Assembly (NCBI GenBank): GCA_934045905.1
Contig: CAKOGZ010000107.1
Location: 124,001-188,000 of the forward strand
DNA: 64,000 bases
Direction: 5' to 3'
Source of the DNA: Leuctra nigra
Lineage: Eukaryota; Arthropoda; Insecta; Plecoptera; Leuctridae
In this document: piece after piece, positions 61,117 to 64,000 of the stretch
How the letters are laid out: every line of letters starts with the position of its first letter
Position numbering within the stretch: the stretch's first letter is position 1
Notes under the pieces: model-generated
Seen by the model: only the letters and a program-made list of their open reading frames with translations
The model's database searches: none
Told to the model about the DNA's origin: nothing
Program-made: the position numbers and the translations under genes

Positions 61117-62163
61117 TTGACAACGTTACCCTATATAGTAGATGGTGAGAGGCTTAAAAAGTGCAGAAACACTTTTTTATGTCAGACTCTCCGATTCGCC
61201 GGAATTAACTGTTCATGTTATTCAGTAGCTGATGGGTCGACCCCCGATAGATTTTCATCCATTTTTTTGTCAATGTATATTGACCAACAATGTAGGTTAG
61301 CCTACAAAGGTAACAATGTAACAATTAACAATGTTCCTTAGATTTTCCTCATTTCCTAGGTTTTCATCCATTTTTTAGTCAATGGAGGTTAAAGCTTGTG
61401 ATGAGTCAGCTACGCTCGCTTCGCTAACCTGTATAAACCTAACTTTATTATATAATAATCTGACAGGGCAGCGTCGGGCGACTCCAAGGGGGCAGAGTGG
61501 AGTTCTTTTTTATAATTTTATTTATAAGCCTATTTTTTTTCGAAAAGTGTTTTATTACATTTCTCGGCATAACGTTGTGTAGGCATCAAGAAAATTCGAT
61601 AAAAACAGGGGGGTGCCACTTTAGAAGTAGGTCATATTGAAAAAGTTTTGTTTGTTTCCTACTTTGTGACGAATCTATTACTCTTAGAGAGCTGAAAATG
61701 ATACACCATATAGATGATGGAGAGAGGCTTAAAAAGTGCTGAAACACTTTTTTCTGTCAGACGCTCCGATACGCCGCATTTCTTAGTTTATGTCCTTCAG
61801 AAGCAGAAGGGCACAATCCTGATAGGTTTTCATCAATTTTTTGTCACTGTAGGTTAAAGCTTGTTAAGGGTCAGCTACGCTCGCTTTGCTCGCTTCGCTA
61901 ACCTACCCTAACCTTACTTTATTATAAAATTATCTGACCGGGCAACGTCGGGCGACTACAGGAGGCAGAGGGGAGATTTTTTTTTACATGTTAATGTTAA
62001 GCCTATTATTTTCGAAAAGTGTTTTATTTCATTTCTCGGCATAACGTTGTGTAGGCTTCAAGAAAATTCGATAAAAATAGGGGGGTGCAACTTTAGAAGT
62101 AGCTCATATTGATATTTTTTTATTTGTTTCCTACTTTGTGACGAATCTATTACTCTAAGAGAG
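61117..62163 (+). repeat. Dimer unit 56, S type, 1047 bp
   Basis: A 61117-61697, B 61698-62163. TAG-type, SalI+, GTCAATGG, private GAGTGGAGTTC and GCTCGCTTTGCTCG. GCTG, CCTTACTTT, core CGGGCGACTAC, TGCAAC, GAATCTA. Confidence 0.95.
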
Positions 62164-63210
62164 TTGACAACGTTACCCTATATAGTAGATGGTGAGAGGC
62201 TTAAAAAGTGCAGAAACACTTTTTTATGTCAGACTCTCCGATTCGCCGGAATTAACTGTTCATGTTATTCAGAAGCTGATGGGTCCACCCCCGATAGATT
62301 TTCATCCATTTTTTTGTCAATGTATATTGACCAACAATGTAGGTTAGCCTACAAAGGTAACAATGTAACAATTAACAATGTTCCTTAGATTTTCCTCATT
62401 TCCTAGGGTTTCATCCATTTTTTAGTCAATGGAGGTTAAAGCTTGTGATGAGTCAGCTACGCTCGCTTCGCTAACCTGTATTAACCTAACTTTATTATAT
62501 AATAATCTGACAGGGCAGCGTCGGGCGACTCCAAGGGGGCAGAGTGGGGTTCTTTTTTATAATTTTATTTATAAGCCTATTTTTTTTCGAAAAGTGTTTT
62601 ATTACATTTCTCGGCATAACGTTGTGTAGGCATCAAGAAAATTCGATAAAAACAGGGGGGTGCCACTTTAGAAGTAGGTCATATTGAAAAAGTTTTGTTT
62701 GTTTCCTCCTTTGTGACGAATCTATTACTCTTAGAGAGCTGAAAATGATACACCATATAGATGATGGAGAGAGGCTTAAAAAGTGCTGAAACACTTTTTT
62801 CTGTCAGACGCTCCGATACGCCGCATTTCTTAGTTTATGTCCTTCAGAAGCAGAAGGGCACAATCCTGATAGGTTTTCATCAATTTTTTGTCACTGTAGG
62901 TTAAAGCTTGTTAAGGGTCAGCTACGCTCGCTTCGCTCGCTTCGCTAACCTACCCTAACCTTACTTTATTATAAAATTATCTGACCGGGCAACGTCGGGC
63001 GACTACAGGAGGCAGAGGGGAGATTTTTTTTTACATGTTAATGTTAAGCCTATTATTTTCGAAAAGTGTTTTATTTCATTTCTCGGCATAACGTTGTGTA
63101 GGCTTCAAGAAAATTCGATAAAAATAGGGGGGTGCAACTTTAGAAGTAGCTCATATTGATATTTTTTTATTTGTTTCCTACTTTGTGACGAATCTATTAC
63201 TCTAAGAGAG
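62164..63210 (+). repeat. Dimer unit 57, S type, 1047 bp
   Basis: A 62164-62744, B 62745-63210. S length but SalI-, CTAGGGTTTC and CTGTATTAAC, all markers of L units, so it is probably an L unit that lost one 109-bp copy. Private TTTCCTCCTTTG. GCTG, CCTTACTTT, CGGGCGACTAC, TGCAAC. Confidence 0.95.
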
Positions 63211-64000
63211 TTGACAACGTTACCCTATATAGTAGATGGTGAGAGGCTTAAAAAGTGCAGAAACACTTTTTTATGTCAGACTCTCCGATTCGCCGGAATT
63301 AACTGTTCATGTTATTCAGTAGCTGATGGGTCGACCCCCGATAGATTTTCATCCATTTTTTTGTCAATGTATATTGACCAACAATGTAGGTTAGCCTACA
63401 AAGGTAACAATGTAACAATTAACAATGTTCCTTAGATTTTCCTCATTTCCTAGGTTTTCATCCATTTTTTAGTCAATGGAGGTTAAAGCTTGTGATGAGT
63501 CAGCTACGCTCGCTTCGCTAACCAGTATAAACCTAACTTTATTATATAATAATCTGACAGGGCAGCGTCGGGCGACTCCAAGGGGGCAGAGTGGGGTTCT
63601 TTTTTATAATTTTATTTATAAGCCTATTTTTTTTCGAAAAGTGTTTTATTACATTTCTCGGCATAACGTTGTGTAGGCATCAAGAAAATTCGATAAAAAC
63701 AGGGGGGTGCCACTTTAGAAGTAGGTCATATTGAAAAAGTTTTGTTTGTTTCCTACTTTGTGACGAATCTATTACTCTTAGAGAGCTGAAAATGATACAC
63801 CATATAGATGATGGAGGGAGGCTTAAAAAGTGCTGAAACACTTTTTTCTGTCAGACGCTCCGATACGCCGCATTTCTTAGTTTATGTCCTTCAGAAGCAG
63901 AAGGGCACAATCCTGATAGGTTTTCATCAATTTTTTGTCACTGTAGGTTAAAGCTTGTTAAGGGTCAGCTACGCTCGCTTCGCTCGCTTCGCTAACCTAC
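63211..64000 (+). repeat. Dimer unit 58, S type, cut by right edge
   Basis: A 63211-63791, B from 63792, ending after the 9-bp segments at TAACCTAC. TAG-type, SalI+, private AACCAGTATAA and ATGGAGGGAGG. GCTG, 2x. Confidence 0.95.

Larger units (their letters stand above)
1..64000 (+). repeat. Satellite array of about 1.04-1.16 kb dimeric units filling the window
   Basis: Every part of the window aligns to one dimeric unit in the same orientation, and I found no foreign insertion. Each unit is taken to start at TTGACAACG. Legend for the unit entries: S or L is one or two copies of a 109-bp segment starting 152 bases into the unit. SalI+ or SalI- is GGGTCGACCC or GGGTCCACCC about 117 bases in. 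TAG-type is CAGTAGCTG instead of CAGAAGCTG. The B hinge is AGTGCAG, AGTACTG or AGTGCTG near the start of B. 1x or 2x is the number of 9-bp CGCTTCGCT-type segments in B. The B core is CGGGCGACTCC, CAGGCGACTAC or CGTGCGACTAC. The B end is TGCCAC or TGCAAC, then GAATCTA or GAATTTA. Most neighbouring units differ by only a few substitutions. There is no gene in any stretch; the whole 64 kb is repeat. A eukaryotic satellite is inferred from size, homogeneity and AT-richness. Confidence 0.97.

Noticed and set aside
1..64000. CRISPR array or rDNA/5S/histone gene tandem cluster
   Set aside because: The repeat period is over 1 kb with no unique spacers, and no rRNA, 5S or histone coding sequence is recognisable in the unit on either strand.
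1..64000. Tandem array of an active transposon
   Set aside because: No terminal inverted repeats, target duplications or transposase/reverse transcriptase frames are visible; units abut without gaps in one orientation.

Overview
The window is one uninterrupted array of tandemly repeated, AT-rich DNA, all in the same orientation. It contains no recognisable gene. I see no rRNA, tRNA, transposase, reverse transcriptase or CRISPR spacer. The best reading is satellite DNA from a eukaryotic chromosome (pericentromeric, centromeric or another heterochromatic block). The species cannot be read from the sequence. Short CCTAACCTAA stretches resemble the insect telomere motif but are too short to be evidence.

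The basic period is a dimer of two related half-units. The A half (581 or 690 bp) and B half (457 or 466 bp) are clearly homologous at both ends and diverged in the middle. Dimer length varies because of two discrete changes: a 109-bp segment in A present once (S type) or twice (L type), and a 9-bp GC-rich segment in B present once or twice. The four main lengths are therefore 1038, 1047, 1147 and 1156 bp. There are 57 complete dimers (413 to 63210), a partial B half at the left edge (1-412) and a cut unit at the right edge (63211-64000). One dimer, 12555-13238, is only 684 bp because a crossover between an A tail and a B tail removed the B half.

On top of this lies patchy higher-order structure, visible from rare shared variants. 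A 3.24-kb S-L-S trimer occupies 413-6893. A 4033-bp shift relates the DNA from about 9.1 kb to that from about 13.1 kb, and a 3241-bp shift relates 15.1-17.7 kb to 18.3-21.0 kb. A 3.36-kb trimer occupies 39087-45803, a 2203-bp duplication lies around 48-52 kb, and a 6609-bp shift relates about 44-48.8 kb to 50.9-55.4 kb. Variants are regionally clustered: the B-hinge form ACTG lies only between 8.7 and 32.9 kb, GCTG only after 39.7 kb, and the single 9-bp form only before 35.4 kb. This is what repeated unequal exchange and local amplification would leave.

Open frames of 60-74 codons recur only because the repeats are copies of each other; about half of the B-half frames carry a stop. The features of possible function are non-coding: several perfect dyad symmetries, a CENP-B-box-like 17-mer with one mismatch in each A half, and a 109-bp element carrying three AACAATG sites of HMG/SOX type.
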